Of a stretch of 64,000 nt of DNA, positions 1-11,659 are shown in pieces (the first letter of the stretch is position 1; the number at the start of each line of letters is the position of its first letter). The stretch spans positions 17,060,710-17,124,709 of the forward strand of contig NC_052672.1 of NCBI RefSeq assembly GCF_016802725.1, read 5' to 3'. The notes beneath the pieces are model-generated. The model saw nothing but the letters and a program-made list of their open reading frames with translations. It ran no database searches and had not been told where the DNA came from. Origin of the DNA: Solenopsis invicta. Taxonomy: Eukaryota; Arthropoda; Insecta; Hymenoptera; Formicidae. The translations under genes were made by a program, and so were the position numbers.

Positions 1-443
1 ACGCGCGAGAAACCGGAACCGGAGACGGCGCGCGCGCACGCGCGCTTGAGATTTACGCATCTCTCGGCTCTCGGTATTATACATAATAAGGTAGCCGAGC
101 GAGCGCGCGCGCGCACACACGCACGCACGCTTATATCGGAGATCGTTATTTCTCGCGAGCGCGAGGGAAAAAGGGGGGCCGCGGGCTCCAACTGCTCCAA
201 GCGGGCGATAAGGGAGCGCTCCGCGCTTATTCGTTTTACATGCCTATAGCTTGAGATAGCCCCGCGCGCGTAGGCGGAGCGTGCTCCACGAGCGACGTCA
301 CGTCCGGTACGCGCGCGATCGCCGATTGGCCGACCGCCCCGGTGATTTCTGTTGTAGTGATGCCCGTGTCGCAGCCAGTACGTGCCAAGAGTTTGTTACG
401 CGCAAACTTGGAAAGCTCACGCGTTCGAGTCTTGCAGAGCAGA
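1..443 (+). promoter_or_regulatory. CpG-rich promoter and 5' leader of the PRPS gene
   Basis: This stretch is markedly GC- and CpG-rich compared with the AT-rich DNA that follows after about 1 kb. It carries alternating CG/CA runs (for example around 105-125) and directly precedes the PRPS start codon at 444. No TATA box is obvious, which suits a broad CpG-type promoter of a housekeeping gene. An in-frame upstream ATG at 360 could add 28 residues to PRPS. A possible splice acceptor (TTGCAG ending at 437) lies just before the ATG, so part of this leader could instead be intron. The transcription start cannot be placed from sequence alone. Confidence 0.5.
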
Positions 444-3344
444 ATGCCCAACATCAAGGTCTTCAGCGGGACCTCGCATCCGGATCTCGCCCAACGGATC
501 GTGGACCGCCTCGGTATCGACATCGGCAAGGTTGTCACCAAGAAATTCAGCAACCTCGAGACATGGTAATGGTCGCTACCGCTACCGCTGCCTTTGCCGC
601 CGCCGCCGCAACCACGCGCCGCGCCGCACCGTGACCCATCGTGACCCATCGTGACCACGCTTTCATTCATTGTCAGTCGAGCGTAGAGCAGCGTAGAGTA
701 GACGGCCGTGTGCGTGGCTGCAACCACGTGTCGTTGCGCGTGGGCCGCGTGATTCCCGGCACCGACAAGTTTTTCTTCGTCTTTCGCCCGCGTCTTTCCT
801 CCACGTGCGTTAACGCTCCGCGTGCGTTCTCTCGATCTCGAGATTAAAAGTTTCACGCGACGCGCGGAACTGCCTGCTCGCCGCGATTCTATACTCGGAG
901 CAAACGCTCGCCGCCCGAGACACGGAGATGGCGCGAACGCCACGAATAATGAATTGGGAAAACCCTCGCCATCCTCTTTTCCACGTGCTACGCACAATCG
1001 TATCGTGGCATTGTGTTCTAGAAAACACGATCGATATCCCGAAATTAATTCGGATTTTGTTCTAACCGTTCGTTCATACGATGCTGATAACGTTAACTCT
1101 TTCAGTTTGTATTTTCTCTTTACTCCAACCGAGAATCGCGTTTATATTCTATCGTTCTCGTCGAGTAGGCCTGCGCCTGGCTCGCGAACCGTTCTTCTCC
1201 AGGAATACGTTTGCATTCTCTGTGGAGTTTCCCTCAGGTGTTATTTTATTCTTATTGTTTACTAAATGTTTGACAAGGATAAAATATGGGGAACACTTAG
1301 AAGGCAGTTTAAACGTACACCTGGAGAAGAACAGCTCACGAACCACCATTTGTCAGGTGTGTTGTAGAAAATTCTTGCAAGAAATAACGCATCATTTAAT
1401 TTAATAATGTTATGCTATTTGATTTATGATGACTAATAATGATTATGATAATTATGATGTTAATAACCGTTATGATAATTAATATTTAGCGTGGAGATAG
1501 GAGAATCTGTACGTGGAGAAGATGTGTACATCGTGCAAAGCGGAAGTGGTGAGGTGAACGATAATCTCATGGAGCTTCTCATCATGATCAACGCTTGCAA
1601 AATTGCTTCTGCATCTCGAGTAACAGCAGTTATTCCATGTTTTCCTTACGCAAGACAGGATAAGAAAGATAAGGTAAGTGAAATTGTAATAGAATAATCC
1701 ATTATCCACTCCTATACGTTTCTATTTATAAATAGTTTAGCTAGACATACTTAATGCCAATTTAATTATCCTGTAAATCAATTATTTCAATTTCATGTTC
1801 CTAGGTATAAGTATACATTCCAATATTCTGTTCAGCATCCTATTGAAACATTCCTTGTAATATTTTAATTAGACTATATTACTTGCAACAGCATCAAGAA
1901 CACATAACAGAAGCGAGTAATATGCAATCTTTTTATCAAAATTGCATCAGCGATATATAATGAGCTATCTGCAATTTTTATAATATGATATACGAGATTG
2001 ATGCATTTAGAAAAATTGTGATTTTATTAGAAAAATTTTTAAAGATTATATATTTTTATTACTAACTTTTAATACAAACTTTTATTACAAAAATAATTAC
2101 TGTTTTTAAATTATATCTTATTAAACACTAGACACAATGTACATATATAGCACAGTTTTGTATTTTATTTTAAAATCTTATTCATGACTTATAGTTGCAA
2201 AACGTTGTGATATGGTCTAATAATTGAGACTTCAATCTAGGCAACTTACATAATCATTGCACAGTATATATCTGTATATTATGTGTGTATGTATATTGTA
2301 TACACACACATCAACATAAAACTGTATGTATTATAGCTGCAATGATTTGTTTTTTTCTTTAATTACTACTAATGCGTTTGAGAGTTAACATAATTACAAT
2401 TTATTTTTATAAATATATATACATAAATAAATACTTGTAAATATTAATCTTTCCTCTTATATAATACTTTGGCAGCATGGCTTTCAAAAACATGTAAAAC
2501 GCGACGTATAAACTTATGACAATTTTTTCAACAGGATTGAAGCGTGTCTCGTAGATACAATTAATATACCCAATGAGAATTTTTCATCTATTTTATGCAA
2601 TCGATATGACCTGGTCTGACAAAATATTTTCAATTATTGCAATTTATTAATTTGATAAGAAGCACGCTCTTTTTAAATTTTATTTGAGTGTGGTTAACTT
2701 TTTTTACTTAGCAGATTTTTCTTAAATTATAAACTGTTTTTTGTTGTGTATTTAAAAATATTTATTACTTAAGCAATTATTTTATTTGTATTATAATATG
2801 CAAATACACAAATGTTATTATATTTTGCAATATATATTTCTGTTTCACATATTATCTCTTGAAATTTTAATAGTTTAAACAACAATCGTGATAATGGAGG
2901 ACGCGTTATTTTGAAGAAGCTTTATATTTCTTTAATATACTATATCTTCACAGGGCGGTGATGGTGGAGACTCTAAAAATCAGATTGTCATGAAGTCGAA
3001 CGAGTGGAAATTCAGGGTAACTTGCGGCGGTCTTTTTATCTTTTATATTTTTAATTTTGTCATAGCTTTGCAACAGACCAGTGGAATAATATCATTTCTG
3101 GAACGCAAAACTTGATCTCATCGTCTCATACGAAATACGCTTGTACTCTGCCAGCTTTATGTTATTGGGCTGCACCAAATAATACACTTAGATTACAGGA
3201 TCTTCACCATTCGCTGATTACTGCAATTTTTTTCACATATTACTATTAAGCGAAATCAAAATTAATATGAATATTAATTTATAATAGCTGGGATTATATT
3301 GGCTGATTATTCCATTTATGACTTCAAATAACTGTATATGTATA

Positions 3345-3392
<48 letters not shown>

Positions 3393-6300
3393 CATATAAT
3401 TAGTATGGAGAGATACTTTTTATATAAATGATATATGACTTAGAAATTTAATCGTAAATATACAAAATATAATATAAAAAATACTTTTTTAATTTAACAT
3501 ACTGTGTGAAGCAAATGGTGAAACTAGTGTACGGTTCAAGTATGTATATAGGGGAAATATTAATTATACAGGGATAATATAATTTAAAATATGCAAGCAA
3601 TGCATGAATTATAAATAAAACTTGTAATAACATTTTATATTTTATTTGTAGAAATTACATCACGATTATAAATTAATTATATCATTTATATAATCATTTA
3701 AATCTTGTAAAAAAAAATCAAGCATGAGTTAAGCTTTTACAAGTTTCATTATTCAATCAAATTTATGTTAATATCAAAGTTTTATTTTGAACTCATTGCT
3801 TTTGGAATCAGTATATGCGTATCATCTTGAAATACAGATGAGAGTATATGTAATTATAATATTACACGTAGAGTTATAATTTTTGTACAATATTTTATCA
3901 CTTGACGTAATTGAGATGTTTGTAATGAGACAAATAGCAAATATTTTAGAATGTTAAGCGTACGTTTCAAGCATGTTATTCATAACGTAAGGTTATCAGA
4001 AGTTGGATAACCCAAACAGTTATTGCAAAACTCGTGCTAGATTTCTCCGAGGGAGTTCTCCTGCACATTTTTGTTGCCATGATGATAATAATTACATAAT
4101 CAACCAATTTCTACTTTATTTCATTAATTTTTTTATTATACAATTAATTATATTGTTAATAAAATTTATTATATTTTTTATTTTGTTGGCGCGCGTTTCA
4201 TGTATTTATTTTAAATAAAAGATTGCAATACCAACGTGACATTGCATTATGGTTTATATACAACAAAAATGAGCACCTCTTAATAATTAATTGGGTACTG
4301 CATGAAAGTAATATAAGATTAAAAATTTGACAATTTTATATCTTCTCTCGTGAAATAGTTATTAGCTCTATCGTTTGTCATATCTTTAGATTATATTGCA
4401 AAAAGAAAAGGGATTAGAAAAAAATCATTATGTTTGCTAGGAACAAAGTTATAATTTTATTCTTTTGTAAGTTTCTGAATAGTTGGGTATTTTCAGGATT
4501 TTCTGCCCGACCTGTCTACAGTGAGTATAATAGCAACGAGATTGTCGAGTGCAGCGTTTGTAATTGATAACTCGGTGAACCATTCGATTTGTAATATTAT
4601 TTATGAATTCAGACAAGAATTTTCTTTGTAGGACTAACCAAACTTATAATATCGTTGCTATACAACACAGTGGTATCCCCATGAATGAGTGAATGAATGA
4701 GATATTTGGTCAAAGCATATTGATATCCGAATGAGAGGGCAAAATATTAATATAATAGCAATACATTGTTAGTAATTAGTATAGTGGGGTACGCACATGT
4801 ATGTTTCATTGGGTACTAATTGAAGCTTTAAATCAGTGTTATTGTCCAAGTGCACTAATCAAGTATTGCCTATCCTATTAATGCTTAAATAGCATAGGAA
4901 TGTCAATGTGTTATCTTGGTGATAACTTGTCTTGTTGATACAATAATTGTGGGTAATATGTTGAGTTATTAATATTTCTTCTAAACCTTATTACTCATTA
5001 CAACTACTATGGTTTACTAAATATATTCCATCCACTTGCACAATGCATTTCTCTGTGTCAGGAAGACAATGTACTAATACGGATATATTTTAATTTGCAG
5101 ACTAGAAATTCTCTTTTATGTAATTTTGCACAGACAATATTAGAAATGCATTCAATATCGACACATTTGTTTGTTAGAGTATATCTTTACATTTGTGATA
5201 CTTATCCGTATATTACGTCTCACACACAATGTTTGCCCTCTTGTTCATCTCATATTATCCTTTGCTATATAAGGGCAAGGGACTGAGATGCATTGTGTTT
5301 CGTTTTGCGTTCATAATTTTAAATATTTTGCTTCACTTATGATAGTTGTTGAGAGTCTAACTGGGGTGCATTTGCAACGTTGTTTCCCTGTCAAAATGTT
5401 TTTTATGAATATATTTATACCCTCTGGTGAATAATATTTTAGTACATGGCCATATATTCATATTTTGTCCCCTCTGAAAAAATTAGTTTTTTTCGGCAAT
5501 CTATCGTCAGTATTTAGTAAATCATGTTGTATCTTCCAAAAAGCCAACGCAGGCAGCCGAGATAAATTAATATATTTTTTTAAATTGTTATTTAGCTTAA
5601 AAGGCAGCAAAAGAAACTGATTTTTAATTTTTTTTCGATTTCTCAGATGTTTTCATGCTTTTAAGGGACTTTAATAGCAATTTCTTTAAATTGCAGGATA
5701 TTTCCAGTTGCAAATGGACTTGAAGGACTCTGATAAATTCTTGAAATTGATCTATCGAAATATATTTTACAGAGCCGCGCACCAATTTCTGCAAAGCTAG
5801 TTGCAAATATGCTTTCTGTGGCGGGTGCTGATCATATTATCACAATGGACTTGCATGCTAGTCAAATACAAGGATTCTTTGACATCCCAGTAGACAACTT
5901 ATTTGCCGAACCAGCTGTTCTCAAATGGATCAAGGAGAATATCGTTGAATGGCGAAACAGCATTATTGTCTCTCCCGACGCTGGCGGTGCCAAAAGGTAA
6001 ATAATCAGAAAAAAGAAAACAATTTTTATCGAAGAGGTACATGAAAAGATTATTTATTTTTTACTTTACAGAGTCACATCCATCGCAGACCGATTAAATG
6101 TTGAATTTGCGCTCATACATAAAGAACGGAAAAAGGCGAATGAAGTCGCGAGTATGGTATTGGTTGGAGATGTCAAAGACAGAGTTGCTATCCTTGTAGA
6201 TGACATGGCCGACACTTGCGGTACCATTTGTCACGCAGCAGAAAAGCTATTAGAAGCTGGTGCCACAAAGGTTTATGCGATACTTACGCATGGTATCTTC

Positions 6301-6612
6301 AGTGGGCCAGCTATTAGTAGAATTAACAATGCTTGTTTCGAGGCTGTGGTAGTCACCAATACTATTCCTCAAGATGGTCACATGAAAGATTGCCCAAAGA
6401 TTCAGGTACCTGTTTCTTACGCTAAAAAAATTCCAACATGAACTTCTTATCGCGATAACGGTGACAGCAGTATTATATAGATTAATCGTAATATAGACTA
6501 ATTATCTTTTATCTTTCAGTGCATTGATGTCTCGATGATGTTTGCCGAAGCAGTGAGGCGGACACACAACGGTGAATCTGTATCGTACCTGTTTTCGAAT
6601 GTACCGTATTAG
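444..6612 (+). CDS. PRPS: Ribose-phosphate pyrophosphokinase (PRPP synthetase), 5 exons, 318 aa
   Basis: The enzyme transfers pyrophosphate from ATP to ribose 5-phosphate, giving PRPP for purine, pyrimidine and NAD synthesis in the cytosol. Coding exons are 444-565, 1490-1673, 5773-5996, 6072-6405 and 6520-6612. All introns are GT-AG and the phases match (exon 1 ends ACA-TG, completed to Cys by the C at 1490). The spliced protein is 318 aa, exactly the length of human PRPS1, starting MPNIKVFSG and ending SNVPY. Visible family residues are Phe35/Asn37/Glu39 of the ATP site, the flexible loop FPYARQDKKDK (about 92-102) continuing SRAPIS, His130 in MDLHASQ, Lys194 in HKERKK, and the PRPP loop DDMADTCGT (220-228). 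The ATG at 444 was chosen because it aligns with the family N-terminus. An in-frame ATG at 360 is an alternative. Exons 2 and 3 flank cassette exon candidates at 2954-3016 and 4497-4520. The gene converges with the metallophosphoesterase gene on the opposite strand. Orthology to PRPS1/2 rather than to the PRPS-associated proteins is clear from the intact catalytic residues. Confidence 0.96.
2954..3016 (+). CDS. In-frame 63-nt cassette exon of PRPS (21 aa in the catalytic loop)
   Basis: Between PRPS exons 2 and 3 there is a segment with a pyrimidine-rich acceptor (TATCTTCACAG ending at 2953) and a donor (AGG followed by GTAACT at 3017). It is 63 nt long, has phase 0 at both ends and no stop. 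It encodes 21 residues beginning GGDGGDSKNQ and ending NEWKFR. Inclusion would put these between Lys102 and Ser103, inside the flexible loop that closes over the active site, giving a 339-aa isoform. The surrounding intron is over 70% AT with no other coding-like sequence, so this GC-richer island stands out. That it is a real exon is inference. Human PRPS2 has a known splice isoform with a three-residue insertion at the same junction, which makes the site plausible. Confidence 0.75.
3352..3389. repeat. (TA)n microsatellite in PRPS intron
   Basis: About 19 uninterrupted TA units, preceded by short TG/TA alternations from about 3336. A simple replication-slippage repeat. Confidence 0.9.
4497..4520 (+). 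other. Possible 24-nt microexon of PRPS
   Basis: A good acceptor (GGTATTTTCAG ending at 4496) is followed 24 nt later by a good donor (GTGAGT at 4521). The 24 nt are phase 0 at both ends, contain no stop, and would encode DFLPDLST at the same Lys102/Ser103 junction as the 63-nt cassette. Such a short match can arise by chance in an intron of this size, so this is only a candidate. Confidence 0.3.
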
Positions 6613-6820
6613 ACAACAATCTTCCGTAATCTACTTTAAACAATGTAAGAAGAACATACTCTCTTTTTACATTTGTTTATTGTTATTGTTAGTTGAAAAC
6701 TACTCCGTCTACCTGCTAGTTAGATGCATATTCTGTGTCCTAATTCCAAATTGAAATTATACTTGTTCTATTTTTTCATGAATTTTTAATAGCAAATATA
6801 AGGATGAATCGGTACAGACC

Positions 6821-6826
6821 ATTAAA
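6821..6826 (+). terminator. Possible PRPS poly(A) signal (ATTAAA)
   Basis: ATTAAA lies about 210 nt after the PRPS stop codon and is followed by T-rich sequence. It is the best hexamer seen close to the stop, but other A-rich hexamers follow. The real cleavage site needs transcript data. Confidence 0.3.
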
Positions 6827-7673
6827 TGATGAATTTTAGAACATCGGAGATTTAGATACGTAAGATGTTTTTTTTTTCTTTTTTTTTTTAACTTAGTTCT
6901 ACGAATTTCTCCTAACAGTAAATATGTAATAATTAGAATTTTGTGATCGAAGAGTTATCACTTCAACTCAATATAACTTATGACGTAGTATCCTTTTTAA
7001 CGGTCTCAATTTAAAATGAAATGATAAAAGAATCCATTTGTTGTAATAATTTAATGGATTGTAAGATTTGTAAACTATGATTAAAATGTGTCTTCAATGC
7101 ACATGTAAGCATAATTTGCGAATATCAGAAGTTTGAATCAATTTTAGATCTGCGATACCTATTATATAAAAAATTTTCATATTACATTGAAAAAAGATAT
7201 TGCTTAAATTTTCGTAGTTTAGTTAAAATGTGTCCAACACATTGCGGTTATAATGTACATGATAGAATAATGGCACTGATCGTGTGTTTTAATACAAATA
7301 TAATAATCTCTATTGATTATATTACAATCAAAACCATTTACAACACTCGAAAGCGCGACTTCTGATTTTATTCAGTAAAATAGCCTTCGATCAACATGCG
7401 AATTTAGCTCGATATGATGATCGGAATTTTTGTTTGTTTAATAAAAAAGTGCCATTTGTTACTCGAGTGGGTATTATAATAAACGTATAAAAATTAAAAA
7501 TGATTTTTTTTACTGACAATTGCTTAAGGCAATGTTTATATCCCCACATTTTTAATAAAAATTTTTTTATTAATTCCATTATTTAACAATACTGAAAAGT
7601 TAATCTTGAAAAAGTCAATGTTAAAAATAAACAACAAAAATTTATCAAGAAAAATGGGCAATATATAATTCAT

Positions 7674-7679
7674 TTTATT
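7674..7679 (-). terminator. Possible poly(A) signal of the metallophosphoesterase gene
   Basis: AATAAA on the minus strand, about 250 nt downstream of the stop codon at 7929. It is the first canonical hexamer noticed in that 3' flank. Confidence 0.35.
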
Positions 7680-7928
7680 TATAAGAGATTACAAATCGGA
7701 TTGTATATTTTTTAATACAGTTGAGATTTTTATAAATCGTGTGAAAAAGAAGACGAATTAATATTTATACTATGCTTGTACATACATCATAATTTTAAAA
7801 ATAAGGCAAGAAATGACTAATTTTATGTTGATCACATAATTATTTTCTTAAGCTCGTAAGAAAGATCTGAAATATTTCTGATGCAGCATTATGCAATGAA
7901 ATACACACTGATCTCGTTCTTTGAAGAT

Positions 7929-9657
7929 TTATGATTTTTCAATACCGGAAGGTAGTGTTATATCAAATACTATTGGTGAATTACTTGGCAGATAATTTAG
8001 ATCGCATGTTGATGCATTAATATATATTATCTTGCCATCTGAAGATATGCCATATCCTGTAAGATAAAATTACACCAAATGGATAAAATATTCTTATAAG
8101 TAAATATAAACATGTATTGATATTGATCATACCTTCGTGTATGTGACCAAATACATGATATTTGGGCTTTACGCGATTCTGCACTGTCGACAATAATTCG
8201 ACGCATCCAGCTCGTACTCCAGTGCAAGCGAGGTCTCCGTGACCTACAGGAGGAGTATGCGTTACGAGGATGTCTGTATCAGATGGAATCATTTCCCATT
8301 TTGAGAGGCACGCTTCTCCACGCGGCACGTTAAATGCCCACTTACAAAACTCTGGTTGCCTAAAGTTTCAACGAAATGTCCCTCAGAAATAAGAATCTCT
8401 TATACCTGAAATTATTTTCTACAAATATTTCGCATAGTGTATTTGAAAGAAGCAAACCCCAATCTTTTGATACAGCAATGATTAAACTTATCTTGGCAAT
8501 GAAATTTCATGAGTGTATGCTTGTTTACATAATTCTAGAATACTTAAACATGAAAAATGCTCTTGTAAATGCAAGCTTAGCATTCTTAATTCTTCTATAA
8601 ATCTTTAATACGTTACATGTGTATTTTTCACATTTATTTGCCAAATTATACAGTACTGTATAATTGATATGACATATTTACCACGGAGTACCATATATCT
8701 TGATTCCATGCACTGTAGTCTCAGAATCTTCAAGATATGTACAATTTGTCAAATAATCTTTAACATTTGTAGTTTTAATAGCTTCCGCGAGAGTATCCTT
8801 GGACATACCCAAAGTAGGTATGTCGTCGAGTATGCTGGTTCCCGTATGTTTCTGATGATCCCCACTGGTGTGTACAGAAAAAGGATGCGTAAACGTGGGA
8901 TCGAAGCTAAGTTCATGGTTTCCAGCTATAACTATTTTATGTTTGTGTGGCAAGTTACCTAGAATTGCGAGATACATCATTCAACATGTGTACTTGTCGT
9001 CAATAGGCCTGTTCGTGTTGCTGCCCTTTTTGAATTAATTTCTTTGTCGTCTCTTTCTTACGATCGAATATATATTTATCTCATCTCGAGTGCAAAAATT
9101 TTTGGGAATTTCAAGCAACTCAAACAGACCTATTGTGTATAGCAGTATGAATGTCAATTAGTACACATGATAATTTACCTATCCAATTATTAAATTCTAT
9201 GACCTCTTGCAAGCTACCGCATTTCGTAAAATCTCCCGCGTGGATAAAGACGTCTCCCGCGGGGATGTCAAACTTTATATACGGCGTGAGCGAGTGCGTG
9301 TCGCTCATGCATACCACGCGTAACTGAAACAGGAAAATCGTCGTTAAACCGGCGCATGTCTCAGATTAAACGTTCACATTGACGATTGAAATGGAAAATT
9401 GAAATTTTATCTATAAAATGTATACAATTAACGACGTCCAACGAGTATAGGACGAGTAAAGGTGACTTTTGAGGTTAACGCAAATACATGTCTCCGCGTA
9501 GAAAGATCAGGATGTTAAAAGTCGTCGAACATACTTTGTTGCTCGGTGCCTCGGTCGTCGGTAATTTAGCATTTATTTTAATAACTTTCTGGTGCTGGGA
9601 TAATTCGCGCCAGGCTGCCGTGGGATCAGCTGTCAATGGATGAATAGCTATCTTCAT
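7929..9657 (-). CDS. MPPED1/2-type metallophosphoesterase, 5 exons, 299 aa
   Basis: A calcineurin-like metallophosphoesterase of the MPPED (UPF0046) family, whose characterised mammalian members hydrolyse phosphodiesters in vitro. The physiological substrate is uncertain. Minus-strand exons in order are 9657-9535, 9323-9179, 8958-8682, 8359-8133 and 8056-7929. Every junction is GT-AG and the frames join without a stop. The 299 aa are close to human MPPED2 (294). Metal-binding motifs are all present: SDTHS (Asp49, His51), GDF (Asp72), GNHE (Asn103, His104), THTPP (His216) and FGHIHEG (His254, His256). The C-terminal YINAST segment is also typical of the family. Position 254 is His, the canonical metal ligand, where human MPPED2 has Gly (Gly252). 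The first exon (starting MKIAIHPL) matches the family weakly, and it sets the start. The gene is transcribed away from the CSP gene and towards PRPS. Confidence 0.93.
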
Positions 9658-9680
9658 GCTGAACCGGTAAATGTGACAGA

Positions 9681-9724
9681 TACGTCGCAGGCGTCAGTAG
9701 GCGTCGCTGGGCGTCGCTACGTCG
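9681..9724. repeat. 10-bp tandem GGCGTCGCT-type repeat upstream of the metallophosphoesterase gene
   Basis: Three to four imperfect 10-bp units built on GGCGTC(A/G)(G/C)T lie just 5' of the minus-strand start codon (9657). CpG-containing units in otherwise AT-rich DNA suggest promoter or 5' UTR sequence, but no known factor site was assigned. Confidence 0.5.
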
Positions 9725-10684
9725 TTACGTCCTTACTGTATGTATACAAAATACGTTCATTGTTAAATTGTGTGGTTTTTTTGTTTTTTTTTTTGTTTTT
9801 TTTTTACACTTTTTGTACGTTAAACGAATCACTAACCGTTAAATATAAAACGGAAAAATAAAAATATTCTTAACGACAGCTCCGAAAATAGTCAATTGCA
9901 AAACAGATTATGCAAAATGTCGGCTACAAATTTTGTTGATGCAAAAATGCCCCCCAGCAAAAATATAATACACAATAGAAAATATTTTGTACTTACATTA
10001 AAATCAATCCTTAAAATTTTTATGTTGAATTCTTAACATCCAAATGTTAATTTAACGTAATGATTGTGTCATTTAAATATATTTTTTGTGTTAAATTGAG
10101 AACCGTAAATGTAGTTTTGAAAAAAAATTCCAAGATAAAATTTTACGATAAATAAATAAAAATGTAAACGTGTCAATATATTATTAATGTTAATTTTACT
10201 AAAGAAATATACATTTTTTGCAGTGTTTCCAAATTGTGTCAAAGTTTTCATTTTATGCGTTAATTTTTTTTATGTTAAATTGCTTTATATTTGTCTTGGA
10301 TTAAATTAATAGAAAAATTTGAATGGACCAAATTTAAATTTGAGATATGAGATACATAATATTATTTATATTAAACTTAACAGAAATTTTTCAAAATTGC
10401 TTAAAATCTGACAAAATAATGGCAAATTGAACATGCAGAAACTGAGAAGGATTTATCATTTCTAATAATATTTAAATGATACCTTATAAACTAAAAACTA
10501 TCCGCAATGCTGTATTCGATCAGAAATTGCTAGCATATTGACATCTACTCAAATTCGTGTTTCAATAGAAAATGCTAACATAACATGATAGTAAATTGGC
10601 AACAGAAATCGAGCGAAATCTGTCAATAATCTCAGATTCAGCTCCATTTATGCTTATGCTGTTACTCTACCCCAATTAGCACAC

Positions 10685-10955
10685 AATATTTAAAAAATGT
10701 TTTTAAAAACATTTAAAAAACATTTTTAAAAACATTTATAAAAATATTAAAAATAATGGGTTAAGTGCCTTTTTTTCATTAAAAAAATGTTTATTTTAAC
10801 ATTAAAAAAAATGTTTTTCAAATATTATAAAAACGTTTTTAAAACATTTAAAGAAAACATTTATTAAACGTTAAAGAAACGTTTTTTTTAACGAAGTATA
10901 AATGAGCAAAACAATATTTAAAAAAAAGCTTTTGCAATAAAAAAATTTTTCAAAA
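10685..10955. repeat. Self-complementary AAACATTTAAAAA-type low-complexity block
   Basis: Many alternating copies of TGTTTTTAAA and its complement TTTAAAAACA make this block highly prone to fold. The same words recur in the adjoining minisatellite, so it is probably a diverged extension of the same repeat. Confidence 0.6.
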
Positions 10956-11659
10956 ACGTTAAAATTAGTGGATTTACATCCCTTTTTACATTAAACAATT
11001 TTTTTAAATATTGAGGTTTTTTTCTTAAGAATTTTTTTCTCGAAAATTTCCACGCGGTCACCCATATAAGTTGCGACTCCAGTGAACGTTGCTTGACTTT
11101 TATGATCGCTGCGAACTGATCCCTTGTGATGATCTGTAAACACTTTGTGTGTATGCTTGTACATCACTGATAGATCAGATCAATATGTAATCGAAAAGAC
11201 AAAATATATATAATTAAAGTATATTATTTATTTAAATATATATAAGTTAATTTTTTACTGATTTTCATAGATGTTATTGAAACATTTTTTAAACAAATTT
11301 TAAATTTAATAATAATTGAAAAATAAAGAGCTTAAATGTTAAATAAATAATAAATAAACATAATTTTATAGATGAAAAATAAGTAAAAAAATTAATATTA
11401 AATAAACATTAAATAAATATTAAATAAACATTTAAAAAATGCTTACTAAAATCATTTTTTCAATTAAATAATTCATGAAAAATAAATACTTAAACAATAA
11501 TAATAATATTAAATAAATAGTTAAAAAATGTTTATTAAAAAAAATAAATAATAATTATTAAATTAATATTCAATAAATGTAAAATGAATGTTTTTGAAAT
11601 TGTTGTTTCAAATAAAAAATAAATATAAAATGAATATTAAATAAATGTTAAGTAAATGT

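Larger units (their letters stand above)
1674..5772 (+). other. Long AT-rich PRPS intron between exons 2 and 3
   Basis: Apart from the two cassette candidates this 4.1-kb intron holds AT-rich unique sequence, a TA dinucleotide run (3352-3389) and a few T-rich tracts. No RNA gene or conserved ORF was recognised. Its size and the two candidate exons suggest it is where alternative splicing of this gene takes place. Confidence 0.6.
6613..7928. other. Convergent 3' flanks between PRPS and the metallophosphoesterase gene
   Basis: AT-rich sequence with no ORF of note, where the 3' UTRs of two tail-to-tail genes must lie. A TTTATT at 7674-7679 is an AATAAA on the minus strand, about 250 nt beyond the stop of the minus-strand gene. 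The two UTRs may approach or overlap each other. Confidence 0.5.

Noticed and set aside
236..997. 253-codon minus-strand ORF over PRPS exon 1
   Set aside because: It is a shadow of a CpG-rich region and the true PRPS exon on the other strand. The peptide is Arg/Ser/Ala-rich without a domain.
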